Of a stretch of 56,924 bases of DNA, positions 41,499 through 49,813 are shown piece after piece. Below the pieces are notes generated by a model. The model saw only the letters and a list, made by a program, of their open reading frames with translations. It made no database searches and was not told the DNA's origin. Location of the stretch: NCBI GenBank assembly GCA_031082425.1, contig JAVHLB010000008.1, positions 66,293-123,216 on the forward strand, written 5' to 3'. Both the position numbers and the translations under genes were made by a program. Position 1 is the first letter of the stretch. Every line of letters starts with the position of its first letter. This stretch comes from Candidatus Edwardsbacteria bacterium. Its GTDB lineage: Bacteria; Edwardsbacteria; AC1; EtOH8.

Positions 41499-42992
41499 AT
41501 GCCGGAGAGCCACACCACGCCCAGGCCGGCAAACCCGGCTGATTGGGCTTCGCTGCAAAAAGCGGCGGCGATCATGAACCGGGCCTGCCGGGAGAATCGG
41601 ATCATCGCCGTTTGGGGCCATGACGACATCGACGGCATTGCCAGCGTCGCCATCATGCTGGATGCCCTGCGGGGCAAGACAGAGGTGATCTATTACATCC
41701 CCCCCAAGTCCGTCACCCATTACGGCCTGGACCGGGAGGTGATCGATAAGCTGCTGGCCCGGGGGGCCTCGCTGTTGATAACCGTGGACTCCGGCATCTC
41801 CAGCATAGATGAGGCGGAATATGCCGCGGCCAAGGGGCTGGAACTGATCATCACCGACCACCACGAACTTCCTCCCCGGCTGCCGAAGGCTGTCTGTCTG
41901 CTCAACCCCAAGATCCCGGAGGAGGGGCGTCCCACCCCCCATCTGGCCGGAGCCGGGGTGGCCCTGTATCTGGCGGCAGCGTTGGACGGGGAATCATCTG
42001 ATGACTGGCTGGAAAAACATCCCCAGCGGACGGCCTGGGCGGCCCTGGCCACCATCACCGACCGGGTGCCGATGACCTCTGAGAACTGGCAGATGGTCCG
42101 GAGCGGATTGGGGTTCATCGACGGCAACGAAGTCATCGGCAGGTTGAACGATCTGCTGGGAATATCCAGCGAACAGGGCCTGTCGCCCAGGATGATCTCC
42201 CAGACCTATGTGAGCCTGCTGTCCTCGGGCATCTCCCAGGGGTTTAGCCATGAGACCCTGGAGCTGCTGCAGGGTGATTTTGATCCCCGGCATTGGCAGG
42301 AGCGGTACTCGGAGGAGCAGCTCTGGCTGAACCGGATGGAGGACCAGGTGGCGGCCAAGACCGAAATGGCCCTGGCCGACCCCCATCCCCTTAAAGTGCT
42401 GGAGGATGATCAACTGCCCTGGAGCCTGGTGGGGCCGGTGGCCGGCGGGGTCCGGGACCGGACCGGGCTGCCGGTGATAATCCTGGGCCGCAAGAACGGC
42501 CTGACCGCCGGGGAATGCCGGGGCTTCGAACCGTTCGATTTCGTGGCCCTGCTTAACGAGCTGAAAAGGTTCTTTCTCCAGCATGGCGGGCACAAACCGG
42601 CGGCCGGCTTCACGGTACTGGAGGGCCGGGAGAAGGAGCTGATGGAGGCCCTTAAGGAATACGGCCTCCGCAATCAATCTTTGATCCTGAAAGCGAAACC
42701 ATCAAAAAAAACCGACCATAAACTTGTTCGGCTGTCGGAGATCGATCCGATCCTGCCGGAGATGCTTTTGCGGGCGCCCTTCGGCCCGGCCAACCAGCCG
42801 CCGGTCTGCGAATTTGAAAATTTGCTTTTGCCCCAATACAGCCAGCCGGGCGACCGCTATTGGCTGAAATATCTTATGGCCAGCCAGAAAAATCAGGATT
42901 TTGCAAGCTGCAAATGCCGTTGTATCCTGGATGTCACCCATAAGGGTAATTTCTATTTGGATCTTTTGGAGATCAAAGCAAACAATGGTTAA
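41499..42992 (+). CDS. recJ: RecJ-like DHH-family single-strand exonuclease
   Basis: A 497-residue cytoplasmic DHH/DHHA1 phosphoesterase. Seen blocks: WGHDDIDGIASV (motif I, aspartates), IPPKSVTHYGL (motif II), LITVDSGISS (motif III), IITDHHELP (DHH), HLAGAGVALYLAAAL, and the DHHA1 GGHKPAAGFTV. RecJ degrades single-stranded DNA 5' to 3' in repair and recombination. The protein is somewhat shorter than typical RecJ (usually 550-580 residues). It starts one base after the barrel gene's stop, so it is co-transcribed with the exported nucleotidase and phosphoesterase genes. The link may be functional (processing incoming DNA) or simply operon economy. An oligoribonuclease-like DHH role is an alternative. 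Confidence 0.85.
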   Translation: MPESHTTPRPANPADWASLQKAAAIMNRACRENRIIAVWGHDDIDGIASVAIMLDALRGKTEVIYYIPPKSVTHYGLDREVIDKLLARGASLLITVDSGISSIDEAEYAAAKGLELIITDHHELPPRLPKAVCLLNPKIPEEGRPTPHLAGAGVALYLAAALDGESSDDWLEKHPQRTAWAALATITDRVPMTSENWQMVRSGLGFIDGNEVIGRLNDLLGISSEQGLSPRMISQTYVSLLSSGISQGFSHETLELLQGDFDPRHWQERYSEEQLWLNRMEDQVAAKTEMALADPHPLKVLEDDQLPWSLVGPVAGGVRDRTGLPVIILGRKNGLTAGECRGFEPFDFVALLNELKRFFLQHGGHKPAAGFTVLEGREKELMEALKEYGLRNQSLILKAKPSKKTDHKLVRLSEIDPILPEMLLRAPFGPANQPPVCEFENLLLPQYSQPGDRYWLKYLMASQKNQDFASCKCRCILDVTHKGNFYLDLLEIKANNG

Positions 42993-43027
42993 TCCCAGCA
43001 ATTAATTGAAGTCCTTGGAAATTCGAT

Positions 43028-43146
43028 CACCGCTAAGACGCTAAGGTCGCGAAGGGTCTAACGTCGGGGAAATTCGGCACAAAACCAAATGATATCAAGG
43101 ACACGGGGTACAATTTTCTTAGCGGTCTTTGCGCCTTGGCGGTAAA
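43028..43146. repeat. Inverted pair of 'ACCGCTAAGACGCTAAGG' dispersed repeats
   Basis: CACCGCTAAGACGCTAAGG (43028-43046 and following) and, in opposite orientation, CTTAGCGGTCTTTGCGCCTT (43118-43137, continuing to 43146) flank about 60 bases. They belong to the same low-complexity intergenic family as the CTTTGTG/CACAAAG repeats elsewhere in the window. Confidence 0.6.
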
Positions 43147-43200
43147 AAAGACCACTATTATTAACTGCTCTCCTTAATAATACATAGCGGGATAAAGAAT

Positions 43201-44280
43201 ATGGCGGAAGTATTGCTTGAAAACCTTACCAAGGTGTATGACAAAAAGGTCACGGCGGTAAGCCGGGTGGATCTGAAGATCAACAACGGCGAATTTCTGG
43301 TTCTGGTGGGCCCGTCGGGCTGCGGCAAGACCACCATCCTCAGGATGATCGCCGGGCTGGAGGAGATCACCGAGGGCAAGGTTTCTATCGATAGTGCTGT
43401 GGTCAACGATGTCGCTCCCAAGGACCGCAACGTAGCCATGGTCTTTCAGAATTATGCCCTTTATCCCCACATGACGGTGTTTGACAACATCGCCTTCGGG
43501 CTGAAGATGGCCAAGATGGACAAGGCCCTGATCAGGGAAAAGGTGGGCAAGACGGCCGATATGCTGGACATGGGAAAATACCTGGACCGGAAACCCAAGG
43601 CCCTGTCCGGCGGCCAGCGCCAGAGGGTGGCCCTGGCCCGGGCCATCGTCAAATCGCCCAAGGTCTTTTTGTTCGACGAGCCGCTGTCCAACCTGGATGC
43701 CCAGCTCAGGACCCAGACCCGGGCCGAGCTGAAGCGGCTCCAGCAGCAGTTGAACACCACCGCCATCTATGTCACCCACGACCGGACCGAGGCCATGACC
43801 CTGGGCGACCGGATAGCCGTCATCAAGGACGGACGGCTGCACCAGGTGGGCGAGCCCCTGGCCATCTACAATGATCCGGCCGACCTGTTCGTGGCCAATT
43901 TCATCGGCACCCCGGGGATCAACCTGATCCCGGGAAACATGACATCCGCCGCCGGCAAGTTTGCCTTCAAGAACAATCAGATCGAAAAGGAGCTGCCGCA
44001 TATCTCCTCCGGTGCGGAGAACGGCACCCCGGTTTTGCTGGGAGTACGGCCGGAGAACATATCGCTGGTAAAGGAAGGGGAGGGATTCAAGACCGTGGTG
44101 GACCTGGTGGAGCAGCTGGGTGGTGAATCGCTGATCTACACCACCTCGCCAGACGGATACAAGGTCATCGCCCGGAGCTTCGGCAATGTCAAGCTGGAGC
44201 AGAACAGCCACATCAGCCTGGATTTCAGATCTTCCGAGGCCCATCTATTCAGGGAGTCCGACGGGCAGAGGATAAGATAG
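43201..44280 (+). CDS. ABC transporter ATPase, MalK/UgpC/MsmX type
   Basis: A 359-residue cytoplasmic ATPase. Walker A is GPSGCGKTT (about 37-45), the signature LSGGQRQRVALARA (about 138-151), Walker B VFLFDEPLSNLD (about 158-169), and the switch region is YVTHDRTEAMTLGDR, in which Asp replaces the more common Gln after His. A TOBE/MalK-type regulatory domain occupies the last 120 residues. These ATPases energise sugar-type importers and often serve several permease sets. It stands alone here, about 14 kb from the permease operon at 25948, which lacks its own ATPase, and next to the GH57 glycosidase region. Confidence 0.9.
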   Translation: MAEVLLENLTKVYDKKVTAVSRVDLKINNGEFLVLVGPSGCGKTTILRMIAGLEEITEGKVSIDSAVVNDVAPKDRNVAMVFQNYALYPHMTVFDNIAFGLKMAKMDKALIREKVGKTADMLDMGKYLDRKPKALSGGQRQRVALARAIVKSPKVFLFDEPLSNLDAQLRTQTRAELKRLQQQLNTTAIYVTHDRTEAMTLGDRIAVIKDGRLHQVGEPLAIYNDPADLFVANFIGTPGINLIPGNMTSAAGKFAFKNNQIEKELPHISSGAENGTPVLLGVRPENISLVKEGEGFKTVVDLVEQLGGESLIYTTSPDGYKVIARSFGNVKLEQNSHISLDFRSSEAHLFRESDGQRIR

Positions 44281-44291
44281 GTTTATCCGGC

Positions 44292-44321
44292 TTGACAGTC
44301 CCCGGTCAATTCATATATAAT
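44292..44321 (+). promoter_or_regulatory. Sigma-70 promoter
   Basis: A perfect TTGACA (44292-44297), an 18-base spacer and a perfect TATAAT (44316-44321). The start is predicted near 44328, about 44 bases before the GTG at 44372, which has AAGGGAG. Confidence 0.8.
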
Positions 44322-44371
44322 CATACATTGACGGAATAAAAACATTATAGAAATTAAGGGAGAATTTAAAA

Positions 44372-45046
44372 GTGTCGCATAATATCAGCAAGCACCGGCT
44401 GAAACACGACGAGTTCGCCGAAGACATGGCCAAGACCATAAACCTGTTCCGGAAATACAGCACCGAGATCCTGGCCGTCCTGGTGGGGGCCCTGATCATT
44501 GTGATCGGATTATTCTTCGTGGCCCAGAACCGGACCAAGAACGAGCGGGAGGCCAACCTGCTTCTGGGATCGGCCCATGCCGCCCTGTTCAGCGGCGACG
44601 CCCAGCAGTCCCGCCAGGGATACGAGGACATCATCAAGCGTTTCGGCAGCACCGAATCGGCCAAGGAGGCCATGGTCAACCTGGGCAATCTAAACTTCCA
44701 GATGCGTAACCAGGAGGAGGCCCTGAAGTATTATCAGCGGGCGGTCCAGGCCAAGCCCAAAAGCTATCTGCTGATGTCGGCCGCCATCGGCGGGGTGGCC
44801 GCCTGCTATGAGCAGTCGGGTGATTTCAATAAAGCTGCCGAGGAATATATGCAGATATTCCAGCGCTATCCCAAACAGAACTATGTTTCGCTTAACGCCA
44901 TGCTGTCAGCCGGCCGGTGCTACCGGGCGGCCGGAAACAATATCAAAGCTCGCGAGACATATCAGAGCATCGTCAGCAAATATCCCGATGACCAGAACGC
45001 CCAGAAGGCCCGGTCGGCCCTGGCCATGCTTCCGCCGGCGGAATGA
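44372..45046 (+). CDS. Membrane-anchored TPR protein (YfgM-like)
   Basis: A 224-residue protein with a cytoplasmic basic N-terminus, one membrane helix (about 32-52, ILAVLVGALIIVIGLFFVA) and three to four TPR units facing the periplasm (AKEAMVNLGNLNFQMRNQEEALKYYQRA, AAEEYMQIFQRYPKQ and so on). The layout matches YfgM/tetratricopeptide ancillary proteins linked to the Sec translocon and envelope quality control. The start codon is GTG with a good ribosome-binding site and a strong promoter upstream. The GH57 gene follows after 10 bases. Confidence 0.75.
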   Translation: MSHNISKHRLKHDEFAEDMAKTINLFRKYSTEILAVLVGALIIVIGLFFVAQNRTKNEREANLLLGSAHAALFSGDAQQSRQGYEDIIKRFGSTESAKEAMVNLGNLNFQMRNQEEALKYYQRAVQAKPKSYLLMSAAIGGVAACYEQSGDFNKAAEEYMQIFQRYPKQNYVSLNAMLSAGRCYRAAGNNIKARETYQSIVSKYPDDQNAQKARSALAMLPPAE

Positions 45047-45056
45047 GAAAGGAACC

Positions 45057-47192
45057 ATGGCTGCCCTGAACGTCGCATTTCTGTGGCACATGCACCAACC
45101 CTGTTACCGGGAGCCGGATAACAGGGTTTTTCGCCTACCGTGGGTCAGGCTGCATGCCCTGAAGGATTATTACGACATGGTCTCCGTCGCCCGGCAGCAT
45201 CCGGATATCAAGCTGAGCTTCAATCTGGTGCCGGTGCTGCTGGAACAGCTCCAGGATTATGTATCGGGAAGTTGCAGCGATCTGCATCTGGAGGTCAGCA
45301 AAAAGCCGGCCGCCGATCTGTCCCCCGAGGAGAAGCAATTTGTGCTGCGGGATTTTTTCATGGCCAACTGGGCCAACATGGTGGAGGTCCATCCCCGATA
45401 CAGAGAATTGCTTAACAAGCGGGGCCGTAATCCCAAGCCCGGGGATCTGGCCGATATCGCCAAACGGTTCAGCGTCCAGGACATCCGTGATCTGCAGGTC
45501 TGGTTCAATCTGGGATGGACGGATCCGGTCCATTTCCCAAAAGATCCCCAGCTGGCCCGGCTTAAGGCCAAGGGCAGCAACTTTACCGAGGAGGACAAGG
45601 GGCTGTTGTGGGACAGCCAGCAGGCCATCCTGGCCTCGATCATCCCGCTGTATAAGCAGGCCTGGGATTCGGGGCAACTGGAGATATCCACCACCCCCTA
45701 TTACCATCCCATCCTGCCGCTGCTGTGCGACAGCAATATCGCCCGGGAATCCATGCCGGGAGCCCCCCTGCCTCCGGCCTTTGTTTTCCCGGAGGATGCC
45801 TCCGCCCAGATCACCCAGGGGCTTGATTACATGGAGAAATTGTTCGGCCGGAGGCCGGCCGGGATGTGGCCCTCCGAGGGCAGCGTCAGCCGGGAGACGG
45901 TGGAGCTGATGGACCGGGCGGGGGTCCGCTGGCTGGCCAGCGACGAGGGCATCCTGGAACGGTCGCTGGGCCGGCATCTCCGCCAGGGCCACGAGCTGGC
46001 CCATCCTGAGGTCTTATATCGTCCTTATCGACTGGGCAGCTGCAGCCTGTTCTTCCGGGACCGGGTGATCTCGGACAAGCTGGGCTTTGATTATTACAAC
46101 TGGGAACCGGCCCAGGCGGCCCGGGACCTGGTGGCCAGGCTGGAGCAGTCGGCAGAAAAACTGGGGACCGAGGCCGCAAAGCATATCGCCCCGATAATAC
46201 TGGACGGCGAGAATGTCTGGGAATTCTTTCCGGATGACGGCCATGAATTCCTTAACCAGTTGTACGGCCGTCTGTCATCCAGCCAAAAGCTGAGGTGCTG
46301 CACCTTCAGCCAGTATCTGGACGAACAGCATGATCTGCCCGGCCTGACGAAACTGTTTCCCGGCTCCTGGATAAACAGCGATTTCCGGATATGGATCGGG
46401 GCCGAGGAGGACAACGAGGCTTGGGAGCAGCTGCTCCGGGCCCGCCAGGCGGTCCAGCAGAATCAGAAAACCCTGGAGGGCGATCCCCAGAGATACCGCC
46501 AGGTGATGGAGCAGATCTACACCGCCGAGGGCAGCGACTGGTGCTGGTGGTACGGCGGCAACTTCTCCAGCGAGAATCTGGCCGAGTTCGACGAGCTGTT
46601 CCGGGGGCATCTCCGGGCGGTGTACAAACTGCTGGAGATGGAGGCGCCGGAGCGGCTGTTCCGGCCGATCGCCAAAGAGGGGGCGGAACGCCAGCCGGTG
46701 TCCCAGCCCATCGCCTTTATCACCCCGGCCATCGACGGCCGGGTCACCGAGTTCTACGAGTGGTCGGGCAGCGGCGTCTATGACGTCCATCTCAACGGAG
46801 GGGCCATGCGGCGCAGCCAGAGCTTTTTCCGGTCGGTCCACTTCGGATTCGACGCCGGGAATTTTTACCTGCGGCTGGACCCTTCACCCGAATCGAATTT
46901 GGGATCGCTGGGCGACGCCCGGCTGAAAGTGGAGCTGCTCAGCCCGGTCCGCAGAACCATGATCTTCCGCCTAAAGGAACAGCAGGGGCCGGAGGGCTGC
47001 CTGATAGCAATGGACCGGATCGTGGAGCTGAGGATACCATTTGAACTGACCGGGGCCAAAGCCGGAGAAAGCGTGGGCCTGCTGCTCATTCTGGAGGAGG
47101 GCGGCAGCGAACTGGAGAAGCATCCCGACGGGCCGCCCATAACGATAAAGGTGCCGGGCCGGGATTTCGAGGACCACTTCTGGCAGGCTTGA
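45057..47192 (+). CDS. Glycoside hydrolase family 57 (alpha-amylase/amylopullulanase-like)
   Basis: A 711-residue enzyme with no signal peptide, so probably cytoplasmic. The GH57 blocks are present: HMHQP (11-15), GMWPSEG with the probable nucleophile Glu274, WLASDEG, and LDGENVWE with probable acid/base Asp383. By resemblance to amylopullulanase-type members it should cleave alpha-1,4 (and perhaps 1,6) glucans. The last 150 residues form a beta-rich accessory domain (AIDGRVTEFYEWSGSG). The ATG has AAAGGA just upstream and lies 10 bases after the TPR gene; longer frames overlap that gene and are artefacts. With the sugar-type ATPase 0.8 kb upstream, this points to alpha-glucan or glycogen metabolism. 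Confidence 0.88.
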   Translation: MAALNVAFLWHMHQPCYREPDNRVFRLPWVRLHALKDYYDMVSVARQHPDIKLSFNLVPVLLEQLQDYVSGSCSDLHLEVSKKPAADLSPEEKQFVLRDFFMANWANMVEVHPRYRELLNKRGRNPKPGDLADIAKRFSVQDIRDLQVWFNLGWTDPVHFPKDPQLARLKAKGSNFTEEDKGLLWDSQQAILASIIPLYKQAWDSGQLEISTTPYYHPILPLLCDSNIARESMPGAPLPPAFVFPEDASAQITQGLDYMEKLFGRRPAGMWPSEGSVSRETVELMDRAGVRWLASDEGILERSLGRHLRQGHELAHPEVLYRPYRLGSCSLFFRDRVISDKLGFDYYNWEPAQAARDLVARLEQSAEKLGTEAAKHIAPIILDGENVWEFFPDDGHEFLNQLYGRLSSSQKLRCCTFSQYLDEQHDLPGLTKLFPGSWINSDFRIWIGAEEDNEAWEQLLRARQAVQQNQKTLEGDPQRYRQVMEQIYTAEGSDWCWWYGGNFSSENLAEFDELFRGHLRAVYKLLEMEAPERLFRPIAKEGAERQPVSQPIAFITPAIDGRVTEFYEWSGSGVYDVHLNGGAMRRSQSFFRSVHFGFDAGNFYLRLDPSPESNLGSLGDARLKVELLSPVRRTMIFRLKEQQGPEGCLIAMDRIVELRIPFELTGAKAGESVGLLLILEEGGSELEKHPDGPPITIKVPGRDFEDHFWQA

Positions 47193-47208
47193 GATAAGGC
47201 CGTGGTTC

Positions 47209-47240
47209 TACCACAAAGAGCACAAAGGGCACAGAGATAT
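47209..47240. repeat. Dispersed CACAAAG repeat
   Basis: CCACAAAGAGCACAAAGG followed by GCACAGAGATA, directly after the GH57 stop. It is the forward orientation of the CTTTGTG repeats at 15627 and 19432. Confidence 0.6.
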
Positions 47241-47294
47241 ATTGCTTTTATGAAAACCGAAGCCGGCAAGCAAATTTAAAATAAGACACAATCG

Positions 47295-48290
47295 ATGTAT
47301 GGATTTGAAAACAGAATAAGTTGTTTGCTGGCGTTGCTTCTCCTGTCGGCCAGGCCTTCAGGGGCCGCCACCCCGGTATTGCAGGGAGCGGGGATAGGGC
47401 GAACCATTGTTCCTCTCCCGGCCCGGAATAACGGCCGCCCTGACCGGGCCTTTATGGAAAGGCAGACAATACTGGCTGAACTCTATCCCGGACTGGCGGT
47501 GGTCAAGGCGGAGATCATCCTGGGCAACCGCAGTGAAAATAATATTGCAATTTCTTTGGGACTCCCCAAAAGCGGAAGTTTTTCCCACGACGAGATATCC
47601 ATAATCAAGCTGGATTCGCTGTTCGACCTGAAAATATCCTGGAAGGGGCGGGATCTGACGGTAAAAACCATCACCACCGATCTCCGATCAAGCGATATAT
47701 ACCTTTCCCTGCCGGAATCGTACCGGGATTCGGTCAGCCAGTGGTATGGCTGGATGGTGGATATCCCTCCCGGCAGCCGGGATACGTTAAGATTATCCTA
47801 CGCCGTCAGGACCGGCCCGGCCCAGCTGGCCCGGGGCGGCAATGTCCGCCGCTCGTTCTTCCTGGGATTTCTGCTGGAGCAGGCCCGGGCCTGGGAGGGA
47901 CAGATGCAGGATACCGAATTGCAGATCGATCTGAAAGGCCGGCTTTTGCCATCGCAAGTGTTCGGCATCTATCCCAGAGAAGTTTTTGAATACGACGACC
48001 GGGGACGGCTTTATTTCCAGATCTCCGGCCGCAATCCCCTCCGGCATGATGATGTACTGATGGGCTATGACAGCAAAGACGGATTCGATTATTTGGCCGA
48101 TTATCTGCAGAACAAGGATAAATATGCTGGTCCGATGAAACGCATCCCGCCCGACAGTCTGAAAACAAGCAAAATGCCTTCCGGCAGGTTCGATGTCTAT
48201 CCGTCCCGGGAATATGCCGTCCTGGGTGCATTGGCTGCCTGCCTGGGGCTGGCCGCCCTGTTGGTGATATATCTGATAAAGAGGAGATAA
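47295..48290 (+). CDS. Unrecognised secreted/membrane-anchored protein
   Basis: A 331-residue protein. The N-terminus is a signal peptide (about 1-24, ending SGAA). The body is beta-rich, with a run suggesting interface or adhesion folds (ERQTILAELYPGLAVVKAEI, then LGNRSENN). A single C-terminal membrane helix (about 308-327) ends in KRR. This makes it a periplasmic domain tethered to the inner membrane. I do not recognise a family or an active site. Two further membrane or envelope genes follow at once with short spacing, so it probably belongs to a three-gene operon with the pseudopilin at 48918. Confidence 0.65.
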   Translation: MYGFENRISCLLALLLLSARPSGAATPVLQGAGIGRTIVPLPARNNGRPDRAFMERQTILAELYPGLAVVKAEIILGNRSENNIAISLGLPKSGSFSHDEISIIKLDSLFDLKISWKGRDLTVKTITTDLRSSDIYLSLPESYRDSVSQWYGWMVDIPPGSRDTLRLSYAVRTGPAQLARGGNVRRSFFLGFLLEQARAWEGQMQDTELQIDLKGRLLPSQVFGIYPREVFEYDDRGRLYFQISGRNPLRHDDVLMGYDSKDGFDYLADYLQNKDKYAGPMKRIPPDSLKTSKMPSGRFDVYPSREYAVLGALAACLGLAALLVIYLIKRR

Positions 48291-48291
48291 A

Positions 48292-48915
48292 ATGGACAAG
48301 TTCGCCGTTTCCACCGGATTGATCGGCCTGACAATCGGGCTGATCGCCCTGCTGGTATTCATCTATTTGATCAGCCGCCTGGCCAAGCGAAAGGCCGGGG
48401 CCGGACGGGCCCTCAACCTGCTGCTGAACTCGGCGGTGCTGGCCGTGCTCTCGGCGGCCTTCATCTTTTTGTCGCTGTTCATCCAGACCCTCAACCGTTA
48501 CCTGCACGACCAGCGGATCGGCGCCATCTCCGCCCGGCAGGAGGGACAGGGCCTGAGGATGGAGTTTACCGACCTTAAGACCGAGCAGCATTTTAATTTC
48601 GAATTGAACGGCGACCAGTGGATGGTGGAGGGCTACATCGTCCGCTGGAACCCGCTGCTGAGGTGGCTGGGGGCCGGGGCCTATTACAAGATCGACCGGT
48701 TCTCGGGGCGCTATGAATCGGACACCTGCTCCCTGGCCCCGGGACGTTACGTGATAGACAGCTCCCACCGCGGGCTGTGGAAAAGCCTGCTCAAATACGG
48801 ACAGCGGACAAAGCTGATCGACGCCGCCTACGGCATCGCCGCCTTCCAGTACCCGGCGGAAGAAACATACGGCCTGTATATCAACGACAGCGGGTTTATC
48901 ATCAAGAAGGAATGA
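48292..48915 (+). CDS. Unrecognised two-helix membrane protein
   Basis: A 207-residue protein with two N-terminal membrane helices (about 10-28 and 43-64) and a soluble C-terminal domain of about 140 residues. The latter contains IGAISARQEGQGLRMEF and a DSSHRGLWKSLLKYG segment. No known domain is seen. It starts one base after the preceding stop with GAGGAG upstream and ends at the start of the pseudopilin gene, so it is translationally coupled to both neighbours. A structural role beside the pseudopilin is possible but not shown. Confidence 0.65.
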   Translation: MDKFAVSTGLIGLTIGLIALLVFIYLISRLAKRKAGAGRALNLLLNSAVLAVLSAAFIFLSLFIQTLNRYLHDQRIGAISARQEGQGLRMEFTDLKTEQHFNFELNGDQWMVEGYIVRWNPLLRWLGAGAYYKIDRFSGRYESDTCSLAPGRYVIDSSHRGLWKSLLKYGQRTKLIDAAYGIAAFQYPAEETYGLYINDSGFIIKKE

Positions 48916-48917
48916 AC

Positions 48918-49484
48918 ATGAGGATCAGGGATTCGGGCTGGTCGCTTCTGGAAACGATGATAGCCCTGACCATATTCGGAATAGTGATGGCGGGCATTTT
49001 CGGGGTGCTGGTACCGACGTTCCGGGCCTTCGCCAGGAATCAGCTTAGGCATGAGCTTTATATGCAGACCGAGCAGGCGCTGAACGGGCTGGACCGGAGG
49101 GTATCCGATTCCTTCGGCTGGCTGGAGGGGGATTCGCTGAGAATGCTGCTGGCGGCCCAAAACGGCGACACCATCTCCATATTTCGCGGCACCAAGGACA
49201 GTGTTCTGTATGTCAATTCCAAGCCGGTCCTGCCGGCGGGGTATAAAACAGCCGCATTCGATATCCGATACAAGCCGATGAACGACAGTGCCATGGCCAT
49301 GACCCCGGACCAGTGTTTTACCGCCGCCGATGCCGACCAGAACGGGATCATCCGGGGAGGCGAGATATCGCAGGTGGCTTCTATGGAACTGAGATTGACC
49401 GTCACCAGGGCCGGAGAGAGCTACACCGGATCGACCTTTCCCCGGATCCCCCCGGCCATAGTGGAGATCGAGATCGGGGAGTGA
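48918..49484 (+). CDS. Type IV pilin-like pseudopilin with an EF-hand loop
   Basis: A 188-residue protein with a class III/IV prepilin signal: short basic leader, Gly7, then WSLLETMIALTIFGIVMAG with Glu at +5 of the mature protein. The leader peptidase site and hydrophobic helix fit pseudopilins of the GspJ/PulJ kind. The head domain contains DADQNGIIRGGE (138-149), a canonical 12-residue EF-hand loop with Asp, Asp, Asn, Gly and final Glu in place, so it should bind calcium. The ATG at 48918 has AAGGA seven bases upstream; an ATG at 48912 is an alternative. No other secretion or pilus genes are nearby. Confidence 0.8.
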   Translation: MRIRDSGWSLLETMIALTIFGIVMAGIFGVLVPTFRAFARNQLRHELYMQTEQALNGLDRRVSDSFGWLEGDSLRMLLAAQNGDTISIFRGTKDSVLYVNSKPVLPAGYKTAAFDIRYKPMNDSAMAMTPDQCFTAADADQNGIIRGGEISQVASMELRLTVTRAGESYTGSTFPRIPPAIVEIEIGE

Positions 49485-49582
49485 GGGTTTTTCTTCACCG
49501 CAGAGGTGCGGAGGGATTTTAACCACTAAGCGCATAAAGGGCACAGCGGATTGACCCTGGCTTTTTTTCAAGCCTGATTTCA

Positions 49583-49673
49583 TGGATTCCCGCCGGAAGC
49601 CTGCCCTGAGTAAGGCAAGCAAGCCCTGCTGGCTCAGGGTTTGTCCCGCACTTGATGCGGGGCGGGAATGACA
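49583..49673. repeat. Composite palindromic repeat (GGATTCCCGCC ... GGCGGGAATGACA)
   Basis: The outer inverted ends ATTCCCGCC (49586-49594) and GGCGGGAAT (49661-49669) enclose nested stems: CCCTGAG/CTCAGGG (about 49604-49639) and CCCGC/GCGGG (about 49644-49661). The outer ends match the small palindrome at 11129-11154. Confidence 0.65.
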
Positions 49674-49764
49674 TGACAGGCCGCCAAATTCGCAAAATCA
49701 CATGCAATTAATGATCTATTCAGCCATCATCGGCGGCCTTATCCCGGCCGTCTTTTATTTTCCG

Positions 49765-49792
49765 TTGACATCACCCTAATTTATGTTATAAT
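49765..49792 (+). promoter_or_regulatory. Sigma-70 promoter of yicC
   Basis: A perfect TTGACA (49765-49770), a 16-base spacer and a perfect TATAAT (49787-49792). The predicted start near 49799 leaves a leader of only about 15 bases before the ATG. Confidence 0.8.
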
Positions 49793-49813
49793 AAGACTTT
49801 ATATTGGGGCCTT

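Larger units (their letters stand above)
49485..49813. other. Repeat-filled intergenic region upstream of yicC
   Basis: This 329-base gap holds a dispersed ACCACTAAG/CACAG-type repeat (about 49520-49550), a composite palindromic repeat (49583-49673) and the yicC promoter (49765-49792). No coding frame is credible. Confidence 0.6.

Noticed and set aside
44808..45056. N-terminal extension of the GH57 protein
   Set aside because: The extra 83 residues are an out-of-frame reading of the preceding TPR gene; the ATG at 45057 has its own ribosome-binding site and begins directly before the HMHQP motif.
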